Assembly: GCA_021413825.1 (NCBI GenBank)
Contig: JAIOPQ010000059.1
Location: 1 to 61,366 of the forward strand
Length of the DNA stretch: 61,366 nucleotides
Direction: 5' to 3'
Source: Spirochaetia bacterium
Lineage (GTDB): Bacteria; Spirochaetota; Leptospiria; Leptospirales; Leptonemataceae
In this document: in pieces, positions 1-9,200 of the stretch
Position numbering within the stretch: position 1 is the stretch's first letter
Layout: the number at the start of each line of letters is the position of its first letter
The notes under the pieces: generated by a model
Seen by the model: only the letters and a program-made list of their open reading frames with translations
Database searches by the model: none
Told to the model about the DNA's origin: nothing
Program-made: the position numbers and the translations under genes

Positions 1-147
1 GATCAAATTCTTGCGGAAGTAGATTGTGTTGTATTTACAACCAATCATTCAGTATTCGATGTTGAGTCGATTGTAGACCGCGCGAAACTGGTGGTTGATC
101 TAAGAAACGCAGTTAAGAATCCGGGCGAAAAAGTTTACAAGCTATAA
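1..147 (+). CDS. Nucleotide-sugar dehydrogenase, C-terminal end only (partial)
   Basis: An open frame enters from the left edge and runs 48 codons to TAA at 145-147. The peptide (…CVVFTTNHSVFD…VVDLRNAVK…) matches the last, nucleotide-sugar-binding domain of the UDP-glucose/UDP-N-acetylmannosamine dehydrogenase family, whose members oxidise a UDP-sugar to its uronic acid with NAD. The stop shares its last base with the ATG of the next gene, a UDP-GlcNAc 2-epimerase. That order suggests a WecC-type enzyme making UDP-ManNAcA, but the sugar specificity cannot be read from this fragment. Confidence 0.75.
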   Translation, partial: DQILAEVDCVVFTTNHSVFDVESIVDRAKLVVDLRNAVKNPGEKVYKL

Positions 148-1235
148 TGCTTCGAATAACCACAATCGTGGGCGCTCGCCCGCAATTCATTAAGGCAGCT
201 GTGATTGGCCGCGCGATTCGGGAACGGTTCTCCGGGAAGGTTTCCGAATATTTGATTCACACAGGACAACATTATGATGAAAACATGTCGGAAGTTTTCT
301 TTCGGGAAATGTCAATTCCCTCACCAGACTTGAATCTTCAGATTGGTTCTGGTCCACACGGTGAAACAACCGGAAAGATGCTGATGGGCATAGAGTCGGC
401 ATTGATTGCCAACAAACCGGACTTGCTTCTGGTGTACGGCGATACGAATTCAACTCTGGCCGGTGCCCTTGCAGCATCCAAGGCTCTAATACCGGTAGCC
501 CATGTTGAAGCGGGCTTGCGAAGCTTCAATCGTAGTATGCCAGAAGAGCAAAACCGCGTGCTGACTGACCATCTTTCCCAGTTTCTTTTTTGCCCAACCC
601 AGGCGGCCATTGATAACCTGGCCCACGAGGGCATAACGCATGGCCGGAACGGCTATCGTGTGTTTAGGACTGGAGACGTTATGCTCGATGCCTCCTTGTT
701 CTACAGAGAGCAGGTTGCACAGCGTTCCAATAGTATCATAAAGGATTTAGACTTGTCCGGGGATTTTTTTCTGCTCACTATGCATCGGGCAGAAAACACA
801 GACGATCCAGTGCGCCTCAGGGCCATCTGGGAAGGCATAACCAGGTCTGACATGCAGGGAGTTTTTCCAGTGCATCCAAGAACCAGGAAAGTGATTGAAC
901 AGTTGGGTTTGAAGCCATCAAGAAACCTGAAGCTGATCGAACCCGTTGGTTATCATGACATGATTGAACTTGAATCTACCTGTTCCTTTATAGTAACAGA
1001 CTCGGGAGGGGTACAGAAAGAGGCATTCTTCTTTGGAAAGCCATGTATTACTCTACGCGATCAAACCGAATGGGTTGAGACAGTAGAAGCGGGATGGAAT
1101 GTGCTCGTGGGCGCGAATTCAGATGTCATCGGGGCTGCGATGAAACGTCCCTTAGCCCCGGCAGAAAGACCATTGCTCTATGGGGATGGGCATGCTGGAG
1201 AGCAAATCGTAGAAACGATTTTGTCTGCGATTTGA
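147..1235 (+). CDS. wecB: UDP-N-acetylglucosamine 2-epimerase (non-hydrolysing)
   Basis: Converts UDP-GlcNAc to UDP-ManNAc in the cytoplasm, the precursor for ManNAc/ManNAcA residues of surface glycans. The 362-residue length is normal for the family. Visible motifs are GARPQFIKAA at the N-terminus, HTGQHYDENMS near residue 38, VYGDTNSTLAGALAA near 96, HVEAGLRS…MPEE(Q)NR near 119-136, and the C-terminal DSGGVQKEA(F) nucleotide-binding stretch. Its ATG overlaps the stop of the dehydrogenase fragment by one base, so the two are probably translationally coupled. The next glycosyltransferase starts within a few bases. Function is well supported; the product glycan is unknown. Confidence 0.95.
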   Translation: MLRITTIVGARPQFIKAAVIGRAIRERFSGKVSEYLIHTGQHYDENMSEVFFREMSIPSPDLNLQIGSGPHGETTGKMLMGIESALIANKPDLLLVYGDTNSTLAGALAASKALIPVAHVEAGLRSFNRSMPEEQNRVLTDHLSQFLFCPTQAAIDNLAHEGITHGRNGYRVFRTGDVMLDASLFYREQVAQRSNSIIKDLDLSGDFFLLTMHRAENTDDPVRLRAIWEGITRSDMQGVFPVHPRTRKVIEQLGLKPSRNLKLIEPVGYHDMIELESTCSFIVTDSGGVQKEAFFFGKPCITLRDQTEWVETVEAGWNVLVGANSDVIGAAMKRPLAPAERPLLYGDGHAGEQIVETILSAI

Positions 1236-1239
1236 TTTG

Positions 1240-2502
1240 ATGAGAATCCTACTAATCTCAAACTTTTTTCCGCCCGTTCAAAATACGGCCTGTAATCGGA
1301 TGGTTTCGTTTGCACGCTACTGGACCCAGGCAGGCCATCACGTTACGGTTCTCACGACAGCTAAGCATCCTTCCATGGATGGCGCTTTGATAGAGAAAGG
1401 CCCCGAACTCGATCCGGAATTGTTCAAGCTAATCGAGATACCATATACTGCATTTAGTGAAGGTGACAGGGGCAGTTCATCCGCCTCTTCTGCGGGCTCG
1501 AGGAGCAAGATACGCGCCCTGGCTCCCACACTTCTGGACAGAAGAGCCAGGTGGTTTCTTGCCACTGCGCGTCAGCCACATGATTTTATTCAGGAAATAG
1601 ATGTTATTGTAGGATCGCATCCCGTAGTATATGCATTGTTTCTGGCCGCGTTTCTGGGCAGAAAATATAAAAAACCTTACATTCTTGACTATCGCGATCT
1701 CTGGACAGCCGATCCAAGGTCGTATAAGAGCATCCTACCGATCAGAATTATTGAAAAATACGCAGAGAGACGTCTAATAGCCCGAGCCGCTGCAACCGTT
1801 ACGGTTTCTGACGGACAGGCGCAGATGATGAGTCAGGAATTTTCATGCGATAGCGAAGTAGTAGAAAATGGATTTGAATCAGATGTTTTGATTCCCGGCC
1901 AGTTAAGGCGAAGAGACAGAACTGAATCGAATCCGCGCTTCAAAATTGGTTACTTTGGACGGTTCGTAATTCCGAATCGGGATCCTTTGCCCCTTTTTGA
2001 ATCACTGGCTCGCTTGAAGAAGATGCAAAATGAAGTGAAATTGGAAATCGTGTTTTTTGGTGACTCGCATCCGGATGCTGTAGCATATACTGGACGGTTT
2101 GGCCTTGAAGGAATTGTGAAATCATATCCTGCTGTCTCATCAAAGCAGGCAATCCTCGAACAGGCTGATTGCGATGCACTTTTGTTCATTGATTGGAATG
2201 ATCCTGCACTAAAGGGCGTGATGACTGGAAAAATTTATGAGTATGCCGCGCTCGGTGTTCCAATTTTGCAAATTGGTGGGTATCCCGGAAGCGACGCCAG
2301 TGAATTCATACTCAAACATAAACTGGGCAAGTGCTTTTATAACGACGTGGACTCTCTGACTGGTTTTCTAGCCAACCTTACGCACGATACCGCAATAGCC
2401 GATCAATCAGTTGGTGCTACGTTTGAAAAATACAGCAGAGAAAACCTGGCACTCCATTACCTGACCATACTTGAAAGAGCTGCTAGCGGCCAATCCACTT
2501 GA
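1240..2502 (+). CDS. Glycosyltransferase, GT4 family-like (GT-B fold)
   Basis: Likely transfers a sugar from a nucleotide donor during assembly of a surface polysaccharide. The N-terminus MRILLISNFFPP and the following AGHHVTVLTT are typical of the acceptor domain of GT4 enzymes. The middle carries VENGFE and KIGYFGRF, the usual start of the donor domain, and GKIYEYAALGVPIL near residue 330 corresponds to the nucleotide-sugar-binding E-x7-E region. I chose ATG 1240 over the in-frame TTG at 1237 that directly precedes it. It follows wecB with only four bases between and ends tail-to-tail with a minus-strand glycosyltransferase (20-base overlap). Donor and acceptor are unknown. Confidence 0.85.
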   Translation: MRILLISNFFPPVQNTACNRMVSFARYWTQAGHHVTVLTTAKHPSMDGALIEKGPELDPELFKLIEIPYTAFSEGDRGSSSASSAGSRSKIRALAPTLLDRRARWFLATARQPHDFIQEIDVIVGSHPVVYALFLAAFLGRKYKKPYILDYRDLWTADPRSYKSILPIRIIEKYAERRLIARAAATVTVSDGQAQMMSQEFSCDSEVVENGFESDVLIPGQLRRRDRTESNPRFKIGYFGRFVIPNRDPLPLFESLARLKKMQNEVKLEIVFFGDSHPDAVAYTGRFGLEGIVKSYPAVSSKQAILEQADCDALLFIDWNDPALKGVMTGKIYEYAALGVPILQIGGYPGSDASEFILKHKLGKCFYNDVDSLTGFLANLTHDTAIADQSVGATFEKYSRENLALHYLTILERAASGQST

Positions 2503-3400
2503 AAATGAACTCTTTGATCCGCGGCGGAATTCTGGGAGCGTAGAGAGTCCTTTCTGTATAAAGATCAGCCGGCGGATAAGAAGAAACATTAACAGGATGC
2601 TGTAAGGGCATTCTAAGTTGCAACGTAGCCATGTTCGCATAACGGCTGAGTTTGTTCTTTGTATGCGTTGCTTCCATGCCAAATCCAATATTGGAAACTA
2701 GATTTACCCCTGGAATAATACACAGTCCCCGATTGGCAAGGTGTGCGAAAGTCCATTGGCCGTCCCAGGTGTCGATTTTGTTTGCGTGTAGCGAATCAAA
2801 GACGTAATTAAAGAAACCTCTTGTTTTTGAAGTCTGTACGATTTCTTTCAGAGTATTTGAGACCTTGAAGGATGGCCAGTCGCGCATTGTAACATCATAT
2901 TTCTGCCAGGCACGACGCCAGGTTGCCCATCCCCAGATATGGTTGAATTTGGAGAAGTAGTAGCTATCGGGAATTGCCGTGTTTCCAAATTGAAAGTTTA
3001 CTCCGGCTATACTCATAACGCGTGAATCGGATTTGTAACGGTCGAGTAGCTCACGGCAAAAATAAAAAAATGAAAGGTCAGGAATGCAGTCGTCTTCGAG
3101 TATGATGGCTTCTTCCACCTGCTCGAATACCCAGGTGATTCCACTGGCAATTCGATTCTTACATCCCAGGTTCTGATCTGAAAAGTTACGCTTTATTTCG
3201 CAAGGCCAATCGATTCTGTCCATGATGGCGCGTGTTTGCGCGCATTGCTCAGCTTCGCCTGGTTTGTTTCGTGCTCCGTCCGCAATTATAAAGAGGCGTG
3301 AAGGCCGCAGTTCTTGCAAAACGGCAAAGCTTCGCTCGGTTTCTTCCGGCCGGTTGAAAATTATATAAGCGATGGGCGTATCAAACGTGTTTGTTTTCAA
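2483..3400 (-). CDS. Glycosyltransferase family 2-like protein (GT-A fold)
   Basis: A 305-residue protein starting with PIAYIIFNRPEETERSF, the first strand and helix of a GT-A fold. It continues with LFIIADGARN, NLGCKNRIASGITWVFEQ and ILEDDCIPD; the EDDC motif holds the probable metal-binding aspartates. The IWGWATWRRAW motif near residue 155 is typical of a subfamily often labelled 'hemolysin-like' or GT2 in polysaccharide clusters. It is the only gene of this cluster on the minus strand, set between two plus-strand glycosyltransferases. That suggests independent acquisition or local inversion. Sugar specificity is unknown. Confidence 0.8.
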   Translation of the reverse strand: MKTNTFDTPIAYIIFNRPEETERSFAVLQELRPSRLFIIADGARNKPGEAEQCAQTRAIMDRIDWPCEIKRNFSDQNLGCKNRIASGITWVFEQVEEAIILEDDCIPDLSFFYFCRELLDRYKSDSRVMSIAGVNFQFGNTAIPDSYYFSKFNHIWGWATWRRAWQKYDVTMRDWPSFKVSNTLKEIVQTSKTRGFFNYVFDSLHANKIDTWDGQWTFAHLANRGLCIIPGVNLVSNIGFGMEATHTKNKLSRYANMATLQLRMPLQHPVNVSSYPPADLYTERTLYAPRIPPRIKEFIFKWIGR

Positions 3401-3456
3401 CTTTCTGGAAGGTTGTTTTACACGGACTTGCTAGCAAGATTTTTTCGTAACCCCCT

Positions 3457-4551
3457 TTGAAACTATTCAATCAACAGAAACTCAAGCGTCTGAAAGCTCT
3501 AGCACCCCTGTTGCTTGTGCTTCGTCTACTTCGTTTAATTTTTCTGCCAGTCGCCTGGTTGGCCCGGTTGCGAAAGCGTCCAGATTTCCTCGTGGCCGAT
3601 GGATTTTTGATTGGTGATTGTGTTCTGTTGCGGCCGATGATTGCAGCCATGCTCCGTGAGGGTAGAGTCGTCTATCTTGGTGGAAGTCATGCGCGAGAAA
3701 TTCTGTGGGACATGGACGTGACGTTTGAAACCTTTCAATGGCCCTGGGCCAATTACAATTATTCTATCAGGAAATTGCTTGGATTAATTGGATTGTGGTT
3801 TAGGATTCTGATTCTCCAGCCGCGCACAATCGTGGAGCCGCGGGGCGATGTTCGGTCGCTGGCATTCCTGTATTTAACCTGCCCGCGCAGATTGGCCGGA
3901 TTTTCTTTTACGGGCGGCCACTTCATGCTGGATGTCGATCCAGAGCTGTCTGAAGTCGTCCATCTTGAGGAACATAACCGTGTTCTTTCAAAGTCCCTGG
4001 GGCTACGCTACTCTATCGAAGACATGTTTTGTGCGCCAGAACCTGGCAATGGATCTGTCGCAATCTCATTTTCTGGCAGCCAGCCACTACGAGCTATGCC
4101 GACTAACGTGGCACTTGCTCTATTGGGGCGGTTGAAGAGCCTCGGTGTGAATATGAGTTACTTAAAAGGGCCAGGCGATTTCTTTCTGAAAAATCCGGAG
4201 AACCTGGCTGTGGTTGCAAAGTTCAATATTCCTATCCTGGAAGGTACGTTTTCTGCTTACATTAACGCTCTGAAGAACGCGTCCGGCTATGTTGGAATGG
4301 ACAGCGGTGGTGGGCACCTGGCGGCCATGATGCAGAAACCATCTATTATCTTTTTTTCCACACAACATTCCTGGTATTGTGGACCGCGCGGCAAGGATAC
4401 GCAGGCTGTTGAAACGGACGAGATTTTGGAATGTCGTCCCTGCGCGGGAATCACGTGCACAAACGAGAGATATTTGCGTTGCCTGGAAATACCAGATGCC
4501 CGGTTGCAACAGGTCGTTTATGAATTCAAACAGAAGCTAGACCGGGCATGA
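3457..4551 (+). CDS. Glycosyltransferase family 9 (heptosyltransferase-like)
   Basis: A 364-residue GT-B enzyme related to ADP-heptose:LPS heptosyltransferases. Features are a basic, hydrophobic N-terminus, ADGFLIGDCVLLRPM near residue 45 (the usual 'iGD' start region), and a C-terminal donor site with YVGMDSGGGHLAAMMQKPSI and a CGPRG stretch. A cysteine-rich tail (ECRPC…CTNERYLRC) resembles that of other GT9 proteins. The frame opens just after a stop at 3448-3450, so TTG at 3457 is the earliest start and no good ribosome-binding site is visible. The next gene overlaps by four bases (ATGA). Probably builds a core or O-antigen-like glycan; the exact sugar is unknown. Confidence 0.85.
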   Translation: MKLFNQQKLKRLKALAPLLLVLRLLRLIFLPVAWLARLRKRPDFLVADGFLIGDCVLLRPMIAAMLREGRVVYLGGSHAREILWDMDVTFETFQWPWANYNYSIRKLLGLIGLWFRILILQPRTIVEPRGDVRSLAFLYLTCPRRLAGFSFTGGHFMLDVDPELSEVVHLEEHNRVLSKSLGLRYSIEDMFCAPEPGNGSVAISFSGSQPLRAMPTNVALALLGRLKSLGVNMSYLKGPGDFFLKNPENLAVVAKFNIPILEGTFSAYINALKNASGYVGMDSGGGHLAAMMQKPSIIFFSTQHSWYCGPRGKDTQAVETDEILECRPCAGITCTNERYLRCLEIPDARLQQVVYEFKQKLDRA

Positions 4552-5345
4552 ACGATCAAAATCCATCTATTTCCATTGTTACAGTTTGCTACAACAGTGC
4601 GGCTACGATTGCAGAAACAGTTCAGTCCGTTCGAGATCAAACCTATTCGCGCCTTGAGCATTTAATCATAGATGGAAATTCAAAAGACACCACCGTAGAA
4701 ATCGTTAAGAAAGTCAGTCAAGGCTCTCCGCACAAAACGCAGATTGTTTCTGAAAGCGACCGCGGAATGTACGATGCCATGCGTAAGGGGATTGCAATGG
4801 CAACGTCGGACGTTGTGGCAATTCTAAATTCCGATGATTGCCTGGCGTCCAATGACACCATTGCGAATATTGCAGCTGCCTTCAGCAGTGATATTGAAGT
4901 GCTGATCGGCGATGTTACAATGGAGGATGGGACTCACCCTGGGCGACCTGTGCGTTTTTACTCAGCCGCGAATTTTCGCCCACAGAATTTACGGCGCGGG
5001 ATCATGCCTCCGCATGCAGGGTTTTATGCACGGCGAGAATTGTTTGAACGTTTGGGCTCGTACGATCCGTCTTATAGATTGGCAGGCGACTTTGAGCTCA
5101 TGATCCGATTTTTTTTAAAGTATCCATGCAGGTTCAAGCATTTCCCTGAGGTTGTTGCGCGAATGAAAATGGGTGGAGCAAGCAATCAGGGGATTGGAAG
5201 CAGAATTCGTTTAAACCAGGAAGTCTTGCGAGCTCTGAATCAGCACGGATTTCCGTCCAACTGGTTTAAGCTGCTCTCGAAGATTCCAGGAAAGCTCTTA
5301 CAATACGTTATACGACCTTCACGCACCCGGGCAGGCAGATCTTGA
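4548..5345 (+). CDS. Glycosyltransferase family 2
   Basis: A 265-residue GT-A enzyme. The N-terminal ISIVTVCYNSAATI, the IIDGNSKD turn, the LNSDDCL DxD-type metal site near residue 94 and RLAGDFELMIRF near residue 177 are diagnostic of small GT2 enzymes such as the WcaE/WcaA type used in exopolysaccharide and O-antigen synthesis. The start ATG overlaps the previous stop (ATGA). The stop overlaps the TTG start of the next gene, so 3457-6262 reads as one transcript. No membrane anchor is evident. Substrate unknown. Confidence 0.88.
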   Translation: MNDQNPSISIVTVCYNSAATIAETVQSVRDQTYSRLEHLIIDGNSKDTTVEIVKKVSQGSPHKTQIVSESDRGMYDAMRKGIAMATSDVVAILNSDDCLASNDTIANIAAAFSSDIEVLIGDVTMEDGTHPGRPVRFYSAANFRPQNLRRGIMPPHAGFYARRELFERLGSYDPSYRLAGDFELMIRFFLKYPCRFKHFPEVVARMKMGGASNQGIGSRIRLNQEVLRALNQHGFPSNWFKLLSKIPGKLLQYVIRPSRTRAGRS

Positions 5346-6262
5346 GGATATTGATTACTGGAGCGAGCGGATTTATAGGCAAGCAAGCTGTATTTCATTT
5401 TCTGGAAAAGGGATATCGTGTGCGTGCTCATTCACGTCGCGGGACAGATAATCCTGCATTGCAGGAAACTCTGGCTGGCAATCTGGATAAACCTGAAGAA
5501 GTAGAGAAAGCATTCCGCGATGTGGACGTGATACTCCATCTGGGCGGTCTGGCGCATGCTAAAAACGTTGAAGTTGAGAAACTAGAAAAGACTAACGTTG
5601 AATGGACAAGGTTGCTTGTAGAAAATTCAGGCTCCCGCTTGTTCGTTTATCTCAGTAGCTCAAAAGTCTACGGCGAATCAGGAACGTTCAGAGAAGATTC
5701 AGCCATCAATCCCGAGGATGTTTATGCGCGTGCCAAAGCCTCCGCAGAAGATGTAATCCGTGATTCAGGCGTTCGCTCCATTATTTTCAGGCCGCCACTG
5801 GTGTACGGTGCTGGTGTCAGGGCAAATTTTCTGTCGCTCATGCGCGCGGCTGTAAGTGGAATTCCGTTACCACTCGGTGGAATGACAGCCAATCGTAACT
5901 ATGTTTACGTAGGAAATCTGCTCTCAGCCATACAGCATGGAATTGAAAAGGGTCTCGTTGGAACGTACAATGTGACCGATGGGGGCGAAGTATGCCTTCC
6001 CGATTTGCTGCGAAGCATGGCCAGACTGTATGGAAGGAGGGCACGCTTGATTGCAATTCCACCTCGTCTGCTGAGGCTGGTAGCCCGGCTAATTTCACCG
6101 GAAGCGTACGCAAAAATTTCCGGAGAATTTACCTTGAGCACGGACAAACTCGCCGCTACCGGATTTATCCCTCCGTACACGCTTGAGGACGGACTGCGGG
6201 AGACCATGCAGTGGTACCGCTCGGCCCTGTCCCAGAAATCACTTGATGGCAGCGCGTCTTAA
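5342..6262 (+). CDS. NAD-dependent sugar epimerase/dehydratase (extended SDR)
   Basis: A 306-residue extended short-chain dehydrogenase acting on a nucleotide sugar. The Rossmann motif ITGASGFIGKQ is at residues 4-14. YLSSSKVYGESG is followed by the catalytic tyrosine and lysine in VYARAKASAE (YxxxK), near residues 129-133, and RPPLVYGAGVRANF forms the substrate side. It is closest in pattern to UDP-GlcNAc/UDP-glucose 4-epimerase-like enzymes placed at the end of O-antigen clusters. The start is TTG 5342, overlapping the previous stop; no ATG is close enough to keep the Rossmann strand. It is the last gene of the glycan cluster. Epimerase versus reductase cannot be decided by reading. Confidence 0.85.
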   Translation: MRILITGASGFIGKQAVFHFLEKGYRVRAHSRRGTDNPALQETLAGNLDKPEEVEKAFRDVDVILHLGGLAHAKNVEVEKLEKTNVEWTRLLVENSGSRLFVYLSSSKVYGESGTFREDSAINPEDVYARAKASAEDVIRDSGVRSIIFRPPLVYGAGVRANFLSLMRAAVSGIPLPLGGMTANRNYVYVGNLLSAIQHGIEKGLVGTYNVTDGGEVCLPDLLRSMARLYGRRARLIAIPPRLLRLVARLISPEAYAKISGEFTLSTDKLAATGFIPPYTLEDGLRETMQWYRSALSQKSLDGSAS

Positions 6263-6275
6263 AAAGATTTAGCGT

Positions 6276-7499
6276 ATGCTCATTGTTCAGAAATTCGGAG
6301 GCACGTCAGTAGGCGATACAGATCGCATCAAGAATGTAGCCAATCGAATCAAGGGGTACCATGAACGCGGCGTGCAGGTTATCGTTGTTGTTTCAGCAAT
6401 GGGACATACAACGGATGAATTGATCGAGCAGGCAGCCAGGCTGAACGCAGATCCTCCGCGCCGGGAAATGGATATGCTCCTTTCTACGGGCGAACAGATT
6501 TCAATGGCGCTTATGGCCATTGCCCTTGAGGCCGTAGGTGTCCCCGCAATTTCATTCACTGGCGCTCAAATTCAAATTCTAACTGACGGTCATCATTCAA
6601 ATGCACGCATCCGTGATGTGGATACAACGCGACTCAAAGAGTCGCTTGCACATAAGAAAGTTTGTATTGTAGCTGGTTTCCAGGGAATAGACGAGAATCA
6701 AGAAATCATGACCCTTGGTCGCGGTGGAAGCGATACAACGGCCGTTGCTCTGGCAGTTGCCATGCATGCGGACGAATGTGAAATATACACCGACGTTGAT
6801 GGCGTGTATACGACTGATCCAAACAAGGTTCCGGGCGCCCGTAAGATTTCGCACATATCATATGAAGAAATGCTTGAGCTGGCCAGCATGGGCGCAGGCG
6901 TTTTGCACAATCGAAGCGTGGAACTCGCTTCCAAGTTCGGCGTGACTGTCCACGTCAGATCCAGTTTTAATCACAACCCCGGTACGCTGGTTGTGCCTGA
7001 GGAGCGCATTATGGATATGGAAAAAATTACGGTTCGCGGGGTGAGTCTGAAGTCAGATCAAGCGCGAATTTCTGCCCTCGATATTCCTGACAGACCGGGG
7101 TTGGCCGCTGGAGTCTTTGGAAAGATGGCGGAATCCAACGTAAACGTCGATATGATTGTCCAGAGTTCTGGCCATGGTGGCAAGAATACAATATCGTTTA
7201 CAGTTCCGTCCGCTTCAGTTGCAACAGCCCGTGGGCTACTCGATGTATTCCTGAAAGAAATTGGCGGCGGGAATATTACCATCGAAGAAAACATTGCAAT
7301 TGTTTCTGCGGTGGGTGTTGGGATGAAATCACACAGCGGTGTTGCAGCTACTATGTTTAAAGCGCTTGCTAAAGAAAATATAAACATCGATATGATTAGC
7401 ACATCTGAGATCAAAATTTCAGTCGTTGTAAGTAATACCCAGGCACGCCAGGCCCTCGCAGCAATTCACACTGCGTTTGGTCTCGATGGCAATGCCTGA
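6276..7499 (+). CDS. lysC: Aspartate kinase
   Basis: Phosphorylates L-aspartate, the first step towards lysine/diaminopimelate, threonine and methionine. The catalytic domain begins with [11 protein letters not shown] (residues 4-14). [13 protein letters not shown], the substrate loop [13 protein letters not shown] near residue 150 and [14 protein letters not shown] follow. The C-terminal part (about residues 260-407) holds tandem ACT regulatory domains ([22 protein letters not shown]…), so lysine and/or threonine feedback is likely. The 407-residue length is typical of monofunctional LysC. It begins 13 bases after the epimerase stop and overlaps murI. Diaminopimelate supply and D-glutamate (murI) are both peptidoglycan inputs. 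Confidence 0.96.
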   Translation: MLIVQKFGGTSVGDTDRIKNVANRIKGYHERGVQVIVVVSAMGHTTDELIEQAARLNADPPRREMDMLLSTGEQISMALMAIALEAVGVPAISFTGAQIQILTDGHHSNARIRDVDTTRLKESLAHKKVCIVAGFQGIDENQEIMTLGRGGSDTTAVALAVAMHADECEIYTDVDGVYTTDPNKVPGARKISHISYEEMLELASMGAGVLHNRSVELASKFGVTVHVRSSFNHNPGTLVVPEERIMDMEKITVRGVSLKSDQARISALDIPDRPGLAAGVFGKMAESNVNVDMIVQSSGHGGKNTISFTVPSASVATARGLLDVFLKEIGGGNITIEENIAIVSAVGVGMKSHSGVAATMFKALAKENINIDMISTSEIKISVVVSNTQARQALAAIHTAFGLDGNA

Positions 7500-8301
7500 T
7501 TCACGGCAAATCGGCGTATTCGATTCTGGTATGGGCGGGCTAACCGTCCTTTCCGAACTCGTTCAAAAACTTCCAGGCGAAACGTTTTTATATCTAGGCG
7601 ATACTGCGCGTATCCCATATGGCTCGCGCTCTCCGCGCACCGTTAAGCGCTATTCAATGGAAATCGCATCGTTCCTTGAGCAGCACGATATCAAAATGCT
7701 CGTAGTGGCTTGCAACACTGCAACGGCCCATGCACTTCCGGATCTCACGGCGCGAATGAATGTTCCAGTGATCGGAGTAATCGAGCCTGGTGTGCGCGCA
7801 CTCCTCTCAGCCACACAAAGCGGAAAAGTCGGAGTCATTGGGACTAGATCTACGATCAAGTCTGCCGCATACGAAACTGAAATTCATAAGATAGATTCGA
7901 GCGTGAAGGTTGTTAGTCAGGCCTGTCCGCTTTTTGTTCCGATAGTAGAAGAAGGCTGGATGAACAAAGAATTCACAAGGCTTGCTGTTCGCGAATACCT
8001 TGGTCCTTTGCACGATCAGGGCGTGGATGCAGTCGTTCTTGGTTGCACACACTATCCATTGATTCGTCATGCAATTGCTCTTGAGTTTCCGGAATTCAAA
8101 CTAATCGATTCATCGGTCGAGATGGCAGGAGCCGTTTCTGCTGCAGTTCATGCCACTGGCATTGCATCCGCTGGAAAGGGCTCGGTAAGAATCATGGTTA
8201 CTGACGTTACTGAACAGCTGAGCAGTCTTCAAGACTTATTCTTTCCACATCCTGTGGCAGCGGTAGACGAGATTCTCTTACCAGAAATCTCAGCGGGCTA
8301 G
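7486..8301 (+). CDS. murI: Glutamate racemase
   Basis: Interconverts L- and D-glutamate for peptidoglycan stem peptides. The start [14 protein letters not shown], the first catalytic cysteine in [13 protein letters not shown] and the second in [11 protein letters not shown] are all present and correctly spaced. Possible starts are TTG 7477, ATG 7486 and ATG 7492. The last two leave only a few residues before the conserved first strand and are the more likely. The gene overlaps the end of lysC, so the two are probably co-transcribed. Length (about 270 residues) is normal. Confidence 0.95.
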   Translation: MAMPDSRQIGVFDSGMGGLTVLSELVQKLPGETFLYLGDTARIPYGSRSPRTVKRYSMEIASFLEQHDIKMLVVACNTATAHALPDLTARMNVPVIGVIEPGVRALLSATQSGKVGVIGTRSTIKSAAYETEIHKIDSSVKVVSQACPLFVPIVEEGWMNKEFTRLAVREYLGPLHDQGVDAVVLGCTHYPLIRHAIALEFPEFKLIDSSVEMAGAVSAAVHATGIASAGKGSVRIMVTDVTEQLSSLQDLFFPHPVAAVDEILLPEISAG

Positions 8302-8335
8302 CTAGCTCAAAAAACAACGTATCTGCTAGAAAAAA

Positions 8336-8347
8336 GATTGCGCAATC
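8336..8347. promoter_or_regulatory. Perfect 12-bp palindrome, possible ArsR-family operator
   Basis: GATTGCGCAATC lies about 40 bases upstream of the ArsR-type ATG at 8389. A second dyad, GCAAG-N6-CTTGC, sits a little further downstream. ArsR-family repressors bind such short dyads at their own promoters, so autoregulation is plausible. There is no direct proof here. Confidence 0.4.
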
Positions 8348-8388
8348 AGTTCCTTGCGCTTTTATATGCAAGTGAGTGCTTGCGCATT

Positions 8389-8730
8389 ATGAAAGCTCGA
8401 CGTGACGTGTATCAGGCAATAGCGGACCCTACAAGGCGGGCTATTATCGTTCTGCTTTCAGATGGGTCGTATAACGTGAACTCGATCGCTGAGAATTTCA
8501 AAGTCAGCCGTCAGGCAATATCGTTGCATGTGAAGATTCTAACCGACTGCGGACTCGTAAGCGTTAGACAGGTTGGCCGTGATCGATTTTGCGAAGCACA
8601 TCTGGACGGGCTTGCCGAGGTTTCAGTCTGGTTGAATGCGTTCAAACAGCACTGGGAACGCAGATTTGATTCGCTCGAATCGTACATTGCTAAAGTAAAG
8701 AGGGAGAGAGATGGAAAACGGAAAAAATAA
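8389..8730 (+). CDS. ArsR-family winged-helix transcriptional regulator
   Basis: A 113-residue regulator. VYQAIADPTRRAIIVLLSDG is the classic first helix pair of ArsR proteins. NSIAENFKVSRQAISLHVKIL is the recognition helix-turn-helix, followed by the wing LVSVRQVGRDRFCEAH. It has no obvious cysteine metal site, so a non-metal signal is likely. The frame is open to a TTG at 8338, but ATG 8389 gives the usual N-terminus. Its 3' end overlaps the next gene (AHSA1/SRPBCC), a very common pairing in which the two proteins are thought to act together. Palindromes upstream suggest autoregulation. Confidence 0.9.
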   Translation: MKARRDVYQAIADPTRRAIIVLLSDGSYNVNSIAENFKVSRQAISLHVKILTDCGLVSVRQVGRDRFCEAHLDGLAEVSVWLNAFKQHWERRFDSLESYIAKVKRERDGKRKK

Positions 8731-9178
8731 CACAGCCGACAGGGAACTCAGAATTTCTAGAACGTTAGACGCTCCTGTTGATCTGGTGTGGGAAGTGTGG
8801 ACTGCGGCAGAACACATTGCGAACTGGTGGGGGCCAACAGGATTTACAAATACAATAAGTAAGATGGATATGCGACCGGACGGTGAATGGATTCTTGTAA
8901 TGCACGGTCCAGATGGAACCAATTATCCCAATCGCAATGTGTTCAAAGAAATTATTCATCACAAGAAGATCGTATATGCGCATGTTTCAGATCCAAAGTT
9001 CACGGCCACAATTGAGTTTGAAGCGCAGGGAGAAAGAACTCTGATGAACTGGCATGCTGTATTTGATTCCGCAGAGTTGTTCAACGCTGTCGTTAAGACA
9101 TACAAAGCGGACGAGGGAATGCGGCAGAACGTGGAAAAACTCGAAGCATATCTTGTGGCTCAAAAAGCAGTGCGTTAG
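8711..9178 (+). CDS. SRPBCC / AHSA1-like (START-fold) protein
   Basis: A 155-residue protein of the activator-of-Hsp90-ATPase-1-like family, a helix-grip fold with a hydrophobic cavity. Typical motifs are LRISRTLDAPVDLVWEVWT at the start, HIANWWGPTGFTN, GPDGTNYPNRNVFKEI and a C-terminal helix GMRQNVEKLEAYL. A good ribosome-binding site (GGGAGAGAG) stands just before ATG 8711, inside the end of the ArsR gene. Co-occurrence with ArsR suggests a small-molecule-responsive two-gene unit. Ligand and role are unknown. Confidence 0.9.
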   Translation: MENGKNNTADRELRISRTLDAPVDLVWEVWTAAEHIANWWGPTGFTNTISKMDMRPDGEWILVMHGPDGTNYPNRNVFKEIIHHKKIVYAHVSDPKFTATIEFEAQGERTLMNWHAVFDSAELFNAVVKTYKADEGMRQNVEKLEAYLVAQKAVR

Positions 9179-9200
9179 GGGAAGTGCGCGGAAGGAACAA

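Noticed and set aside
8297..8306. GCTAGCTAGC palindrome at the murI stop
   Set aside because: Short, overlaps coding sequence and has no loop or T-run; probably chance.
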